From the NCBI GenBank assembly GCA_950295325.1, contig OX485806.1, forward strand, positions 19,158,001-19,222,000: a stretch of DNA of 64,000 bases, in the 5' to 3' direction. Below the pieces are notes generated by a model. It did not search any database. It saw nothing but the letters and a program-made list of their open reading frames with translations, and was not told the origin of the DNA. The DNA is from Polytrichum commune. Its lineage: Eukaryota; Streptophyta; Polytrichopsida; Polytrichales; Polytrichaceae. Shown here in pieces: positions 49,401 through 60,960 of the stretch. The translations under genes and the position numbers were made by a program. How positions within the stretch are numbered: position 1 is the stretch's first letter; each line of letters begins with the position of its first letter.

Positions 49401-49692
49401 CATGAGTCCAACACTACACTAGGTATTGTATAAGTGTCATTTGGTATTATTATGTCATTGTGGTAACTTCTCAAATGGTACTTCTTAAGAATAAGTATAC
49501 AAGTAGTTGTCATACCAACTTACTTTTAGTTCAACCACTACCCTATTGTTCATCCGCTAATTTTGGTTCATCCTAACTTTTTGTAATGAAACTATTGTCA
49601 TGCATGATTGAAATTGGGATGAAAATCGGTTAGTAAGTACAATAATTGCAACATTGGAAAAATGTATAATGCCCAAGTCAAGGAATGACAAA

Positions 49693-49803
49693 TAATGCTA
49701 GGTTTACATTAAGTGGTGGTGACACTCCACGGGCGGTTTGCAATCGGTATTGAGCAAGACAAATAGGAATGGTGACACTAAATACAAAATTTAGTGTAGT
49801 ACT
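49693..49803. repeat. Fragment of the ACTAAAT MITE family (reverse orientation)
   Basis: GGGCGGTTTGCAATCGGTAT, then TTGAGCAAGACAAATAGGAA and GTGACACTAAATAC, are the reverse complement of the left part of 48157-48593. Confidence 0.6.
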
Positions 49804-49814
49804 TACCGGTATTG

Positions 49815-50105
49815 ATGTGGTGTATAGGTGAATTGCATGGTTGTCAACAATCAACATCAATAATGGTATCAAAGACCCTACCCGTGACTATCAACATTGT
49901 AACACCAGTCATATATTGAGATGTGATGGGTTTGTCAAGATGAGAGAATGTTTGTATACACAAGTATTATTTGGATCAATACCATTCTAGCCCATATCGA
50001 TACTACAACTATTATACCATATAGGTATCAATGTTTTGGATAAAAAAATATCCAAAACACAAACACCGTCAAATACTCATACCCCACTAACATTAAAATT
50101 ACAAA
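49815..50105. repeat. Dispersed repeat family R, copy 3
   Basis: It begins GCATGGTTGTCAACAATCAA and continues through TAATGGTATCAAAGACCCTA. It lacks the SINE and shows the uninterrupted insertion site near 49880-49905. Confidence 0.65.
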
Positions 50106-50193
50106 AATAAAATAAAATAAATACATGTACATGAATGGTAGCCAAAAAGAACGATACCGATCCAACAATAACAGACACCCACTTCAATCAACA

Positions 50194-50522
50194 ATATATG
50201 AACCGTGTGGCGGGACCATGGGGTCCCACACGACCTTGTCTCTTGCGCAAAGGTTGTAGCAACGTCAACATAAGTCTGATTCAGTCGAGGAAGGCGGCAA
50301 GCAACTACACTCGCCAAGAGTTACACATGCAATATATGAACCAAGGAGTGATAATTTGAATGGACAACACGAGACTGCCGATGGACTTGCTCTTCCGATC
50401 CTCATACGCACGATATCTTGTCAAATCTTGCAGGTGCGTAATAAACCACCCCAAAAACAAATAATTACGTTTTGAGATGGAGTTTGTGCAGGACACCCGG
50501 TCCTGCCACATGGTTCATATAA
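50194..50522. mobile_element. Inverted-repeat element (unclassified MITE)
   Basis: TATGAACCGTGTGGCGGGAC at the left and GTCCTGCCACATGGTTCATA at the right are inverted copies with two mismatches. The left end is followed by a local palindrome, GGGACCATGGGGTCCC. A third copy of the tip, CAATATATGAACC, lies inside near 50331. No target duplication could be fixed. Confidence 0.65.
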
Positions 50523-50580
50523 GAGAAAGAGAGAATATATACCTCTCATCTGCCCAACATAGAAACTTGACAACCTTGTA

Positions 50581-51005
50581 CAGTCCATCCTCTATAAATG
50601 TTACACCTATAAGTGTTAACCCTCTCTAAATGTTAACTTTTTTCTACTCCCCACATATTGCACACTATAAATGTTAAACGTGTTAATTGTTAACAAAATG
50701 ATACTCCCTTCTTTGTAAATTTGACTCCATAAATGTTAATGAATGAAATACAACCATAATATGGAACCATTGATTCATACTTCACCCGTGATTTGTAAAC
50801 TTGATATTGAATAAAGTTTTGATTGGGTTTGCAATTTTATGAATGGTATTCTCTCACAAGGACTCTTCACAATTGCTTATATTTATAAATGTTAAGATTT
50901 GTATATTGCTCAAAAAAGTAATTTTATAATTGTTAACTGTTAACACCTCTATAAATATTAACTTTGATCCACTCCCGAGGGTTAACATTTATAGAGGGTA
51001 GACTG
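50581..51005. mobile_element. pogo/Emigrant-like MITE with TA target duplication
   Basis: Left end CAGTCCATCCTCTATAAATG and right end (inverse) CAGTCTACCCTCTATAAATG are flanked by TA (50579-50580 and 51006-51007). A CAGT tip followed by CCTCTATAAAT resembles Emigrant-type MITEs mobilised by pogo-like transposases in plants. The interior is filled with TATAAATGTTAA words in both orientations. No transposase. Confidence 0.85.
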
Positions 51006-51009
51006 TAGA

Positions 51010-52610
51010 TTGTTCCATCTCGAATGACTTCAAGCAAAAGACTAATTTGGGATCTTCAAACAAATTTTGATGTAAGCCCAAACAATGTCAAAAAAAACTC
51101 TACTTTTGGGGTGTATACTATTGAAAGACTTTTTTAATTTTACATTGAATGAATGACAGGTACGTTGTATACGGTAACTCCCTCTCTCTCTTTATATATA
51201 CAAGTATGGGGTCCGATGGGGAAGCCTGAGTGGGATTAGGACCTTGGCCCGGGTTTAAAAGTCACCAATCATTTTGTAAAGTCCTCCACCCTGACAGTTC
51301 AAGGACGTTGAATAGCAAAGGAAAATCGATGTATAGGGCAGGCTCAGAATGTTGAAGTTCTAGGGTACGGCAAATTCTGTGACCGGCATATACTTATCCT
51401 CAAATGGATTGGATGAAAAAAGGGGGAGCGGAACTTGGCTCCAACCCCCGACAAGGCTCGTGGAGAAGCCTACATTGGATGAATGTCATCCACCCACCAA
51501 ATTCGGAGAATGGTCTTACATGTGTAGTCAGAGCCGGCCGTACTACTAGCGTTTCGCATAAGGAAGTTGTGCATTGAATGGATGGATGTAGTTCTATCGT
51601 ATTTAGAAAATCACGACGTGGCAACCTTTAGGAAGCAACATGTTTAGTGCCATTTAGGTATCTCAAATGTACTTGAACTAGGGCTCGAGTGGTGGCTAAA
51701 CGCACTTGCAAATCCTACCATATAATTTGCCAAAAAAAAAACCCAAAAAAACAAGTATATAATTCTATCAATAATTTGAAAGTAAAAGTTTAAAACGATG
51801 GAGAAACCGGGACTAGGACAAATAAAAACACCAACACACCGTTTATGGTGTTAAGCGTCACTTGATTAATCGTGTCCCTTGTCTTATGCCACGGCATGTT
51901 CCAGGTTACACTAATGACCAACAAGATTCATCATTGTTGTAATCACGTGACACTCGTCATTTACATGTTCAATACTATCTTCATGCAACGCGCAAAAAAA
52001 CTATCTGTCTAAAGCGTCCCCAATGTGATATGCTAAAGGTCACAATGTAGGTTATTGTGCACTTAAAAAAGTTCATGATCTTGACAGATAGTGTTGTGTT
52101 GACAATTTGCAGATGTGACATTACTAGACCTCTGGGTATCTAGTACATGCCCTTTGATTACTAGTAATGTAGTAGCATTGGATATTGTAAACGGAGTAGT
52201 AGAAACAAACTCTTACACTACACAATGTTGAATGTGGTGCAACAATTTCTTGAATGTTGGTAGGTTCAATTGTGTTTTCATTTTTTCTTACTGCGCTATT
52301 GGTTGGTTGGGATACTAGTCGATACCCAAGTGCACTAAGTAGTCCTATTAGTGTGGGTTACCAAGTGGAGTTACGTGTTGTTTCAACTTTTTAGCAACAT
52401 TCTCAAATTTTCTCAAGTAAGTTATGTCATGTTCTTCGATGTGCGAACGAACTATTTATGTTAATTGGATTGAAAAATATGATAATTTCAATCAATTGTT
52501 ATAGCATTGTGTAACTCCAAATGGTAAATTACACTAATAGGACTTGAAAGTTGATAGATTCATGAGTAGTGAGTACGTGGCGCAAGGAGGTGTCAAGTCC
52601 GAGTCACGAC
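51010..52610. other. Intergenic with repeat fragments
   Basis: A stretch near 51890-51990 (GGTTACACTAATGACCAACA and GACACTCGTCATT) is related to the sequence at 13440-13520. Near 52500 a single GCATTGTGTAACTCCAAAT word matches the arm of the hairpin at 54308-54481. No gene found. Confidence 0.45.
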
Positions 52611-52613
52611 TAA

Positions 52614-52933
52614 GGGTCACTTCACACATGAGACTAAAGACCCGTGACCATTGCATTCTAAGATCTCTCAACGGTCAAAAAGGCCAAGACCGTCCAAATC
52701 CACTTCACAATAAAAGGCGAAAGTCTAAGGGTCCAAAGAAACTACCATGTATGAAAAAATACATGAATTCTTAGAACATGACAGTCTATGTAAAATGTTT
52801 CATCGTTTGCCTCCAAGAGGTAAGCTTGGTGCAAAGTTTGGCATACCATGTTAGTGGGACATCCATTGGATAACAATCAAGGGCCCTCACAAAATACACG
52901 GTCACGGCCCTTGGCTCATGTGTGAAGTGGCCC
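52614..52933. mobile_element. Harbinger-like MITE family A, short copy, TAA duplication
   Basis: Ends GGGTCACTTCACACATGAG and the inverse CTCATGTGTGAAGTGGCCC; TAA at 52611-52613 and 52934-52936. It is only 320 bp, with the central hairpin reduced to CCTCCAAGAGG near 52810. Confidence 0.88.
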
Positions 52934-52936
52934 TAA

Positions 52937-54305
52937 CTTAGAGTTATTTTAGTTGAAGCAAGTCGGTGGTGGGGGCCATGAAGGATCTCTCCCGTGTGCG
53001 TTGACACTTAATTTAAAACTCCGACTCCTAGATCCTCCTGCACACGTTGAAATTTGTGACACTTTGTCCATTTTCGTTCTTTTTATTTTATACTGGCTTT
53101 CAAAATTCCTTGTGATACCATGCTTAAGTTAAGTTATCATCCACCGAAACAAAAGGGGTGGGAGTGAGTGCAATTCCCATTGAGCGACAAGGATGGAAAC
53201 CACATGAATTTCTTCATCATCAAGAGTTTTACCTTGAAGTGCATGGCACTTCCCAACTCCACATACATTTTCGATCATTGGATCCAATCAGCTCGAGAAT
53301 TGACACATCTAGTTTGTAATCGTTGATCACGATAATTTTTTATTTGAAGTGTTAGAGGAATTGGAGTAGGAATACAACATTTATAAGAACTCGATGTGGG
53401 GGTTTTCTTTGTCTTTGAGCGAACATGTAGGCTTCCCTAAATAGGTTCATTATTGAACCCATTGGTGGTTAAATACTTTTGTGCACATAGTCTAGTCTCT
53501 TTGTTGTATATGTTTTTTTGGTTTCCATTCTTGACTGCAAGCGTTGTCATGTGTCACTGTAAAGATATAAGTGTGACAAACATGAGGAGAATATTCACAC
53601 GATAGTCTCTCCTTTTTGTGGAGTTGTAAACAAGTTTTTGGTTTTAGGCCTTTGGATGCAAGGCCACTTTGAGTATGCACATTTTGTTCAAAGGATTATT
53701 ATGATGGCTTGTTGGTTGGGATAGCCAACAAAAAACAATGCTCACCTACTCAACGTTGACCACTTTAGGCACACCTATGTATCCACTTCAAAAAGATCAC
53801 ATGTATTGTTCTCTTGTAATTTTATTGCATGTCAAGGTTTAGTCCCTCCCCTATTAGTTGGAACCTCTACGAAAATACTCATCGTGTCACCTCAAAAAAT
53901 TAGTTTTTCAACAACAAAATACCAACACATGCTTATCATCAAAGGTAAACACGTCTTAAATGATCAGTTTTTGTTGTTTGTCATGATTCTCAACTAGGAA
54001 ATATAGAGTCGGTAGCGATATGAGATTCTAGCAACAATCTATGGAGTTTCCTAATCTCCCATATGGCTACAATGATCCATGCAATGATCAAAATAAAAGT
54101 CATAATTGTTAGAGGCCATAAAAAAACCATGTAGACTCCATCAACTATATTGATTGTTGAATTTAGAATGGTTAACAAATTTTGAACACGTGGTCCAATC
54201 TCTTTTAGACACATATCTTGGTAATTATTCTTAAACCCTAACCTAACCTTTCACCATTCAAATATAGGTGGGCGATCAAGATGAGCAACTAAGTTGGGCA
54301 CGTTT
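52937..54305. other. Intergenic with a family Q fragment
   Basis: 54165-54200 carries words of repeat family Q in inverse orientation (CACGTGGTCCAATCTCTTTT). Otherwise no supported feature. Confidence 0.4.
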
Positions 54306-54307
54306 AC

Positions 54308-54481
54308 TACACTAAATAGTGTATTTAGTGTCACTTACTATTTGGAACCACACAATGCTATAACTATTCATCTTCACTTCATAAAAATTGCAAAACATGT
54401 GTTTGTGTGTGTATACTTACACATATAAATAGCATTGTGTAACTCCAAATAGCAAGCACACACTAAATATAAAATAGTGTA
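54308..54481. mobile_element. Small foldback MITE, arms about 55 bp
   Basis: TACACTAAATAGTGTATTTA at the left leads into CTATTTGGAACCACACAATG. The right arm has the inverse, CATTGTGTAACTCCAAATAG, ending TAAAATAGTGTA. The 174-bp unit is nearly a single hairpin with a loop containing (TG)n. It is related to the ACTAAAT family. Confidence 0.8.
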
Positions 54482-54596
54482 CCTTGTGGCTTATACATGA
54501 GATGCGAAGGTGGGATGGAGCATCCCATCTTACCCTTAATCACCTCAAAGCCACGGTCGAGGCCCGTTTGGAACGCCATGAGGGTCGACACCCTCA

Positions 54597-55203
54597 TGGC
54601 CACTTCACACACAAGACTGAAGGCCCGTGACCATTGCAATCTAAGAGCTCTCATTGGTCGAAGGGGCGGAGACCGTCCAAGTTGACTTCACACACAAAGG
54701 TGAAGGCCTAAAGGCCCAAAGAACACTTCATGGATGGATGAAAGGTCTACATGGAGTCATACATAGCAGACTATGGATAAGGTTTCATGGTCTCCTGAAA
54801 TTTCGTCAGGCCCACCTCCAAGAGGTGGGTATGACGCAAATTCCAGGAGACCATGACATTTCTTTAGTAATTTTTCAACATGTCGATATTTCAGGACAAA
54901 TTGTAGGGCAAATTCCGTAACGGATTTCAAGATAGATTCCAGGACAAACAAACATCACCAAGTAATTCTCTCAAATTGATAGAGTTTGAGACATATTATT
55001 TAAAACCAAATCCTCCCCTCTTTTCCCGCCAACAAAATACGCAACAGTGCCGCAACATGATCCATCCTCACTTCACAAAATCCTTGAAGGCCCGTGACGA
55101 CATAAAACGGCTTTCCCAACACCCATGGTACGGCCTTTGGACGAGCGTCAAGGGCCCTCACCATTACAAGGTCACGGCTCTTGGCTCATGTGTGAAGTGG
55201 CCC
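54597..55203. mobile_element. Harbinger-like MITE family A, long subfamily, reverse orientation
   Basis: Reverse complement of the element at 35802-36441 over its whole length, with GGCCACTTCACACACAAGAC at the left and CATGTGTGAAGTGGCCC at the right. The inner hairpin at 54786-54855 is well kept. Flanking triplets are TCA and TTG, so the target duplication is not preserved. Confidence 0.88.
54786..54855. other. Internal hairpin of family A MITE
   Basis: CATGGTCTCCTG...GGCCCACCTC, then CAA, then GAGGTGGG...CAGGAGACCATG. The 10-12 base outer and inner stems are perfect, with a few mismatches between. Confidence 0.8.
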
Positions 55204-55206
55204 TTG

Positions 55207-55769
55207 GACCCTCCGCACCTTACAAGCCCGATAAGCAATGTGCTATGAATGCGTTTGTTCCCAAACTTGAAATTGGCGCCAAACCGACTCCCGGGTGATG
55301 TAGGGGGGATGATGATGATGGATGAAGAAAGACTACTTTTCATCCAAGGCTAGGAGTAGGTAGGGTGTGGCCTAAGTGAGAAGGCTAGATGCTAAGGCTA
55401 GGCTCTCCCATAAGGGTAGAGAGAGAGAGAAGGCTACTACATAATAAAAGGCTTCCCACCTACACTACTAACATGGAAAGTATGTGGGGTTCATCTAATA
55501 ATAAACGGAAATTGGCTAACTGGCAGCAGGTAGATAAACCCAAATTAAACTTATCCGAATGGGTAAATATGGCTTGCCACAAGAGCTCGAGTCAAAGGTT
55601 TGGCCACCATGTTCCCAAGCACCAAAGGATGACCCTTGATTTTGGGCTCCCCTTGCATCATGTGCATGTATCTATGTATATCTTACTACATGTAACACTT
55701 AAGGCATCCTTTAAAGTATCCTCGGAACGGTTTTTAATATGCTCGATTGAATCCCACACCATCGGCATG
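55207..55769. other. Spacer, no feature recognised
   Basis: A (GAT)n run near 55310 and a (GA)n run near 55420. The 133-codon open frame at 55389-55790 runs into a MITE and has no recognisable domain. Confidence 0.4.
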
Positions 55770-55772
55770 TTA

Positions 55773-56271
55773 GGGTCACGTCACACATGAGACTGAGAGC
55801 CCGTGACCATTACGCTTCAAGCACTCTCATTGGTGGAAAAGGTGGAGCCAGTCCAAGTTCGCTTCACGCTACGCTTGAGGAAGCAACAAAGTATGTGAAT
55901 GCAAGGTGGATGTTAAGTCCACATGGATTCCTACATGGTGTCGAATGGATCGTGTTTCATGGTCACTTGGACTATTGTCAAAACCCACCTCTTGGAGGTA
56001 GGGCTAACACAACACTGGGAGACCATGGCACTCTGAACTCTCACAACCGTTGGTTTATTCTATTTGATCATGTGTGAGGACCTGCATGAATAGACATTCG
56101 TTGAAATAGCATTTGGTTGAGGGCCTGGTCACATATGACTTCACACTACACTTGAGGATCCGTGACCACACTACATGATGTTGGAGGTGTCTCGGGACGG
56201 CCTTTGGACACTTTCTTTTGGGCTCTCACAATCTCATGGTCACGGCTCTTGGCTCGTGTGTGAAGTGACTC
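55773..56271. mobile_element. Harbinger-like MITE family A, reverse orientation
   Basis: Left end GGGTCACGTCACACATGAG, right end CTCGTGTGTGAAGTGACTC. It is preceded by TTA and followed by TAA. The interior is the reverse complement of the 36977-37477 copy, including CTACATGATG, CACTTTCTTTTGGGCTCTCA and the CCACCTCTTGGAGGT hairpin centre. Confidence 0.88.
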
Positions 56272-56359
56272 TAAGGTACACAAACCTTGTTCGGTTACTT
56301 TTCTTAGGAGGATATCTAAATTTGGGTGGTTGTGGTTTGTGGTGGCTCCAATAATGGAT

Positions 56360-56940
56360 TTAAAAAAAGACACGTGTATAGTAGAGACTGGATGGTGTGC
56401 TCAAAATGTGATAGTGAACATAAGGGGGGGGGGACTATATGGCCAGTTTGGTTTCCTACACCTATCAAGGGGTAATAATAACTACTAACCCTATGTATGT
56501 TGGTTGTCGAGTCATCCCCATTTAAGCTCGCTAGACTAATTTAGGAGTTGATTTAGCTAAAATGCTAATCCCCATACTTTACAATAAAAATCAACATTTT
56601 CCAACCTCCCCTCCCTGTCATCAAGTGTTGTGAACATTCACCCCCTTTTTTATGTCCATTTAATAAGGACACGATTCTTCACTTTGATAATGACCAAGAT
56701 ATTCATATGAGTTGTGAAAATTAAGAGGAAAGTGGCTATGCCCTCGATATGATTTGGGCAAACCAACCCATACACTCGTTCCTTGTTGGGTGCCTAAACC
56801 CTTGCCTCTAAGGAACCAGTGTACAGGTTCGTTCGCCCCAGCCCCTCAATATGGACTTGCTCAACATCTTTTACTAATTGCATGTTTCATGCCCTAGAGT
56901 AGTGGGGTAGTTGGAAAAGGTAACCATTCAAGACCCATCT
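56360..56940. repeat. Dispersed repeat family Q, copy 2 (interrupted)
   Basis: Shares GAGACTGGATGGTGTGCTCA, CTTCACTTTGATAATGA, AAGATATTCATATGAG and TTTACTAATTGCATGTTTCA with the other Q copies, with unrelated sequence between. It includes a G run at about 56423. Confidence 0.55.
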
Positions 56941-57214
56941 ACTATATAACTGACATTTGCCAATAGTTTTCCTTTCCACTACGAATAGTGGTGGCACAAA
57001 AGTGAAACAAGTATGTTATGTGCTCATGGAACGATGCTATATTTTAAGAAGCTCTGTCACTTGCATGTCACACGGTGACATCACAAATCCTTAAAATGGT
57101 GGTGATGGTAGAATTCTTTTGGAAGTTGTATTGTTTGCCATATTAAATGCAAGTTGTTATAGCTATGTAAAATGCTACTCAAAGATTAGCATAACGTGGC
57201 ATCATGGAAATAAA

Positions 57215-57561
57215 GCCCCGTGCTAGATCACATCTTCATTCGGTTGGGCCCCGCCCCTCCCACGCCTCTTTTCACTCTCTGGTTTTCCTGCCCACACCTG
57301 TATGGGAACTCTTCCCTGTTGGGAACCAATGCGACAATACCCGGTCACTTAAGTTGTTAAGTTCCTCTCGCATGTGAAGGAACTCCATAAATTAACTTGG
57401 GAAGTGATGTCAACTTGAATATTTGTAATTATGACCAGGTATTGTCACACTGGTTCCCAACGAGGAAGATTTTCCATGCAGGTGTGGATAGGAAGACGGA
57501 GCAGTGAAGGAGGCGTGGGAGGGGCGGGGCCCAACCAAATGAAGATGTGATCTAGCCCGGG
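57215..57561. mobile_element. Mutator-like MITE with long terminal repeats and 10-bp duplication
   Basis: TGGAAATAAA is duplicated at 57205-57214 and 57562-57571. Between them the ends are inverted copies for about 120 bases, starting with CTAGATCACATCTTCATT and including GTTGGGCCCCGCCCCTCCCA on the left and the complement on the right. Long terminal repeats and a 9-10 bp target duplication are the signature of Mutator-type elements. It has no transposase. Confidence 0.9.
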
Positions 57562-57759
57562 TGGAAATAAAAGTAGTATACAACAATCAACCACATGTCA
57601 TGACATTTTGGATAAGGTGTTATCATAAACAACCACACTATATTTTGATTAAAAGTGACATTAAAAAGGTTGTGCCTTTTGGCTCCCTGGACTTTTAAAC
57701 CAGTTTCATTAATTAGAATGGTCTTCATGACTTGTCATGTGAGGCGAACTTGCCTGAAT

Positions 57760-58060
57760 CAAACATGTTAGTAATTTGGACACATGTGTGTGAGTGGTGT
57801 GTGGTTAGATGTGGATCAAATTGAAAGAGACTGGACTACGTGCTCAAAATATGCTAATCGTTCCAAGTTCGATATGCAATATGATTGGGGGTCCTATATG
57901 AACACTTTATGAGCACGAGAATCTTCGCTTCGATAACGAATAAGATATTCATATGAGCTCCAAAACTCAAGAGGTAAATGGTTACATGCACAATTTGGAT
58001 TTGCTAATCATCTTGCACTAATTGTGTGTTTCATAACCTACGAAAATGGATGTTGAGTAT
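57760..58060. repeat. Dispersed repeat family Q, copy 3
   Basis: GAGTGGTGTGTGGTTAGATG, then AAAGAGACTGGACTACGTGC, GCTTCGATAACGAATAAG and TTTGGATTTGCTAATCATCT match copy 1 at 37740-38060. A family B MITE begins nine bases after the copy ends. Confidence 0.65.
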
Positions 58061-58068
58061 CCACTTTA

Positions 58069-58604
58069 AAGGATGTTTACATCATGGACCATGAAGTTAT
58101 CCCATGTCATATGGTTTTTTCCCATGGTCATATTTTGAAAAATGAACAAATTTAAAGCCTTTGAGGGCCTCACTATCTGTAAACCGAACATGGACTAAGA
58201 GGAATGACTACGCACCAAAAAGTGGATGTGCTCATTTTTAAAATATTAGCCCTTTTTCTTCTTCTTCTTCTTCTTCTTCTTCTTCTTCTTCTTCTTCTTC
58301 TTCTCCGTGTTTTACCTTCTCCCTTTCTTCCTCCTTCCCTTTCAATTGCCATAAAAGATTGAAAAGTTAACACAACATTTCTTTGCCATGGTCCCTTGAC
58401 TTTTATAGCGATGAACCTCTTTTTGAGTCTCTCACCACAAAACCCGTTGGACCATGGATATTGTAAAATAAGCCTTTGGGGGACCTCAAGATTCATGGTG
58501 ACCCTGACATTTTTTTTTTGATGTATATTGAAGTGGTCTTGGGACAAATTGAATAGCCTATCACATATTTTAGAGAATTCATGGTCCATGATGTAAACAA
58601 CCCC
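58069..58604. mobile_element. Harbinger-like MITE family B relative, TTA duplication
   Basis: Inverted ends GATGTTTACATCATGGACCA and TGGTCCATGATGTAAACAAC (then CCCC); TTA flanks both sides (58066-58068 and 58605-58607). It contains a long (CTT)n run at 58256-58303. The central words AACCCGTTGGACCATGG and GGGGACCTCAAG also occur in the family B element at 12487-13000, which confirms the relation. Confidence 0.88.
58256..58303. repeat. (CTT)n microsatellite
   Basis: About sixteen CTT units inside the MITE. A minus-strand open frame encodes a poly-arginine run from it and is not a gene. Confidence 0.9.
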
Positions 58605-58889
58605 TTAGTATAACAAGTGTCTCATCCCACCTTCTTTGGTTATCCTCCAATGGTTATAATAAGTCAGGTTTATAGTGTATTGATCTAAAATAACGTTCTC
58701 CCACAACATGGCCTCCTACTTGAGTCTGAACATTGATTCGGCATTATTTGCAATAAGCATGAAGAAATTGCAACTTGTTATTGTGTATCGTCAAACTTAA
58801 GAGCATCGACCTACAAACACTTGACCATACTTCCATTGTTTGATGGCGTTTAGGCATTTTTAGAGAGATTTTGGTGATAATTATGTGTA

Positions 58890-59200
58890 AGCTAGATGGG
58901 GGTGTTAAATGGTTACTAGTTTTATCTCTCCAACTACCCCACTTCTCCTAGGATATGTAATACGTGATTAGTACAACATGGGTAGCAAATCTAAAGAGAA
59001 GGGACGACCACTTTCCTTGTAATTTTTGGAGCTCATAGGAATATCTGATTTGTTATCAAAGTGAAGACTCTCGTGCTCATTAAATGGTTATGGATGTTCC
59101 CCAAGTAGGTTGATTATTGAACTTAGAATGATGCCATATTTTGAGCATGTGATCTAATCTCTTTTAAACACATGTGTTTTTGGTACTATGTGTACTTGGA
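58890..59200. repeat. Dispersed repeat family Q, inverted copy
   Basis: The words TTATCAAAGTGAAGACTCTC and GAGCATGTGATCTAATCTCT are reverse complements of the Q family blocks. It faces copy 3 across a family B MITE. Confidence 0.6.
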
Positions 59201-60540
59201 GCCATACCAAACCACATTCCACTTAAATACAAGGTTTCCTAGTAAGAAAAATAATTGAATAAGGGTTGTGTACCTTATTGTGTGTTGGTTAGCGATGGAG
59301 TACAAAAGAGGTGGATAATGATATCCAATGATGTTGGCTTTTTAAAAATTTTTTTTTTTTTATAATAGTGAACATTGTCAAATAGGTCATTGAGACCAAT
59401 GGATAGTTTTTGCTTTCATCATTTCCAAGAGCTTGGTATGTTTGAGAAGATTGCGCAACGTTGTTATTTAATGTTTATGTGTTGCTACACCTTTTGATAG
59501 TGAAGGGGAGAATGGAAGAAATGGTTAGAGAGATGGCTCTGATGTTGCCATTAGCATGAATTATGGTGTAGTTTCAGCTTGGAGTTGGTTTAAGTCCACA
59601 TGTAATCCCAAAATGGCCATCACAAGAATTAGAGTTACCTCTCTCCCCCCCCCCCCATTATTGTCTTCCTTTCTGAGGTGAACACCTTGACTGAAAAGAA
59701 AACAAGTCAGTCTGCACCTATCTCCCCCAAAAGTAAGTCCCTAAGTCTTCACATGGTTGGTTGACAATATTCAGTTACCTCCATTATGATTGGGTGGATC
59801 ATAAGTGGTAGGATGCACTGGAAATCAAGTGTTAAGAAGGTCACTCATTTGAGTACTATTATGAGCTTAGGTGAATTAACCTCCGACTTCCCATGGGATT
59901 TGGATTAAGCCTTGGATTCAAGCCCTAAAAGCTGAAGTGAAATCTCCCCGAAATCATCTAAAAAACGTCATCCCAATTCATCATTTTATTAAAAAAAGAA
60001 TCTTAAATTATATGTAATGGTAGATCCAAATGTATGGATGACATCTTTGTATAGTTATGATTGTTCACATTGGATTTCCTAATTTGGTCGCCATTCACCA
60101 TAACAATACATCGGTTGTTTCATGTCGCCTTTCCAAACTAAGACATGGTGAGTTTTTAAGTACTTTGACTTCACTGCATCCATGTTTGGCCTACCACCTT
60201 CTAATCACCTTAAAATGGACAGAGGAAAATAAAATAAAATAAAATGACATGATCTATAAGTTGATTTAATATCACAATGAATTGAAAACTAATTTATGCT
60301 CTTTTGTTGACTAACAATATTTGAAGCATTTTGTCTTCATAACATAAGTCAAGATCATGGCTCACTTTCAGCCTAAAACTATCCGGATTTTTCTTACCCT
60401 TCACACATTTTGAGATCAAACTAACATTGTTTATGTTTTCATTGTGTTATGTTATATTCTTGGAATCTTTGCGGGTAGGGTTCATGGTCCACCCAACTCC
60501 CCACCTCTTGTGGGTGATGTTGTGTTGTTGAGTTTGGGCT
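59201..60540. other. Intergenic, no feature recognised
   Basis: Poly-T near 59350, a C run near 59645 and a short (AATAA)n run near 60230. No gene or paired repeat found. Confidence 0.4.
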
Positions 60541-60545
60541 GATTA

Positions 60546-60960
60546 AGGTAGAAATACCATAAAATGTGAACTACCCTTTACCCGTGCAGTAGATTTATGT
60601 CAGATTAGTGAAGTGCCAGTTCTGAAACTGATAATTGCGAGGCTGACAACTTGATACGCGTGTACAATCAGTTTAGCCAAATTTAGTCATGTTTGACTAC
60701 CTTCGATCACAGTTAATTGTACTCACGAGTTAACCGGTTTAGGTGATATTATGTGTGGAAATGAGCATTATTGTGTTCGGTTTAAGGAGAATACAATGAA
60801 CGGCAAAGAGTTTGACAAACTTTCCACTTTGAAAAATTGTTGAAACAACTTGCATTCTTCACGAATCCTTCTCTTCTATCTTGGAAACTTCTCTCATGAT
60901 TTGAAGACTATATTTTCAATGTGAATCACCTTATTTTCAAGGTTTACGGTATTTCTACCT
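60546..60960. mobile_element. 415-bp MITE with TA duplication
   Basis: AGGTAGAAATACCATAAA at the left and the inverse TTTACGGTATTTCTACCT at the right, one mismatch. TA flanks both sides (60544-60545 and 60961-60962); a TTA/TAA reading is also possible because the tip is T/A-rich. No coding capacity. Confidence 0.78.

Noticed and set aside
58173-58589. 138-codon minus-strand open frame with a poly-arginine run
   Set aside because: The arginines come from the (CTT)n microsatellite inside a MITE.
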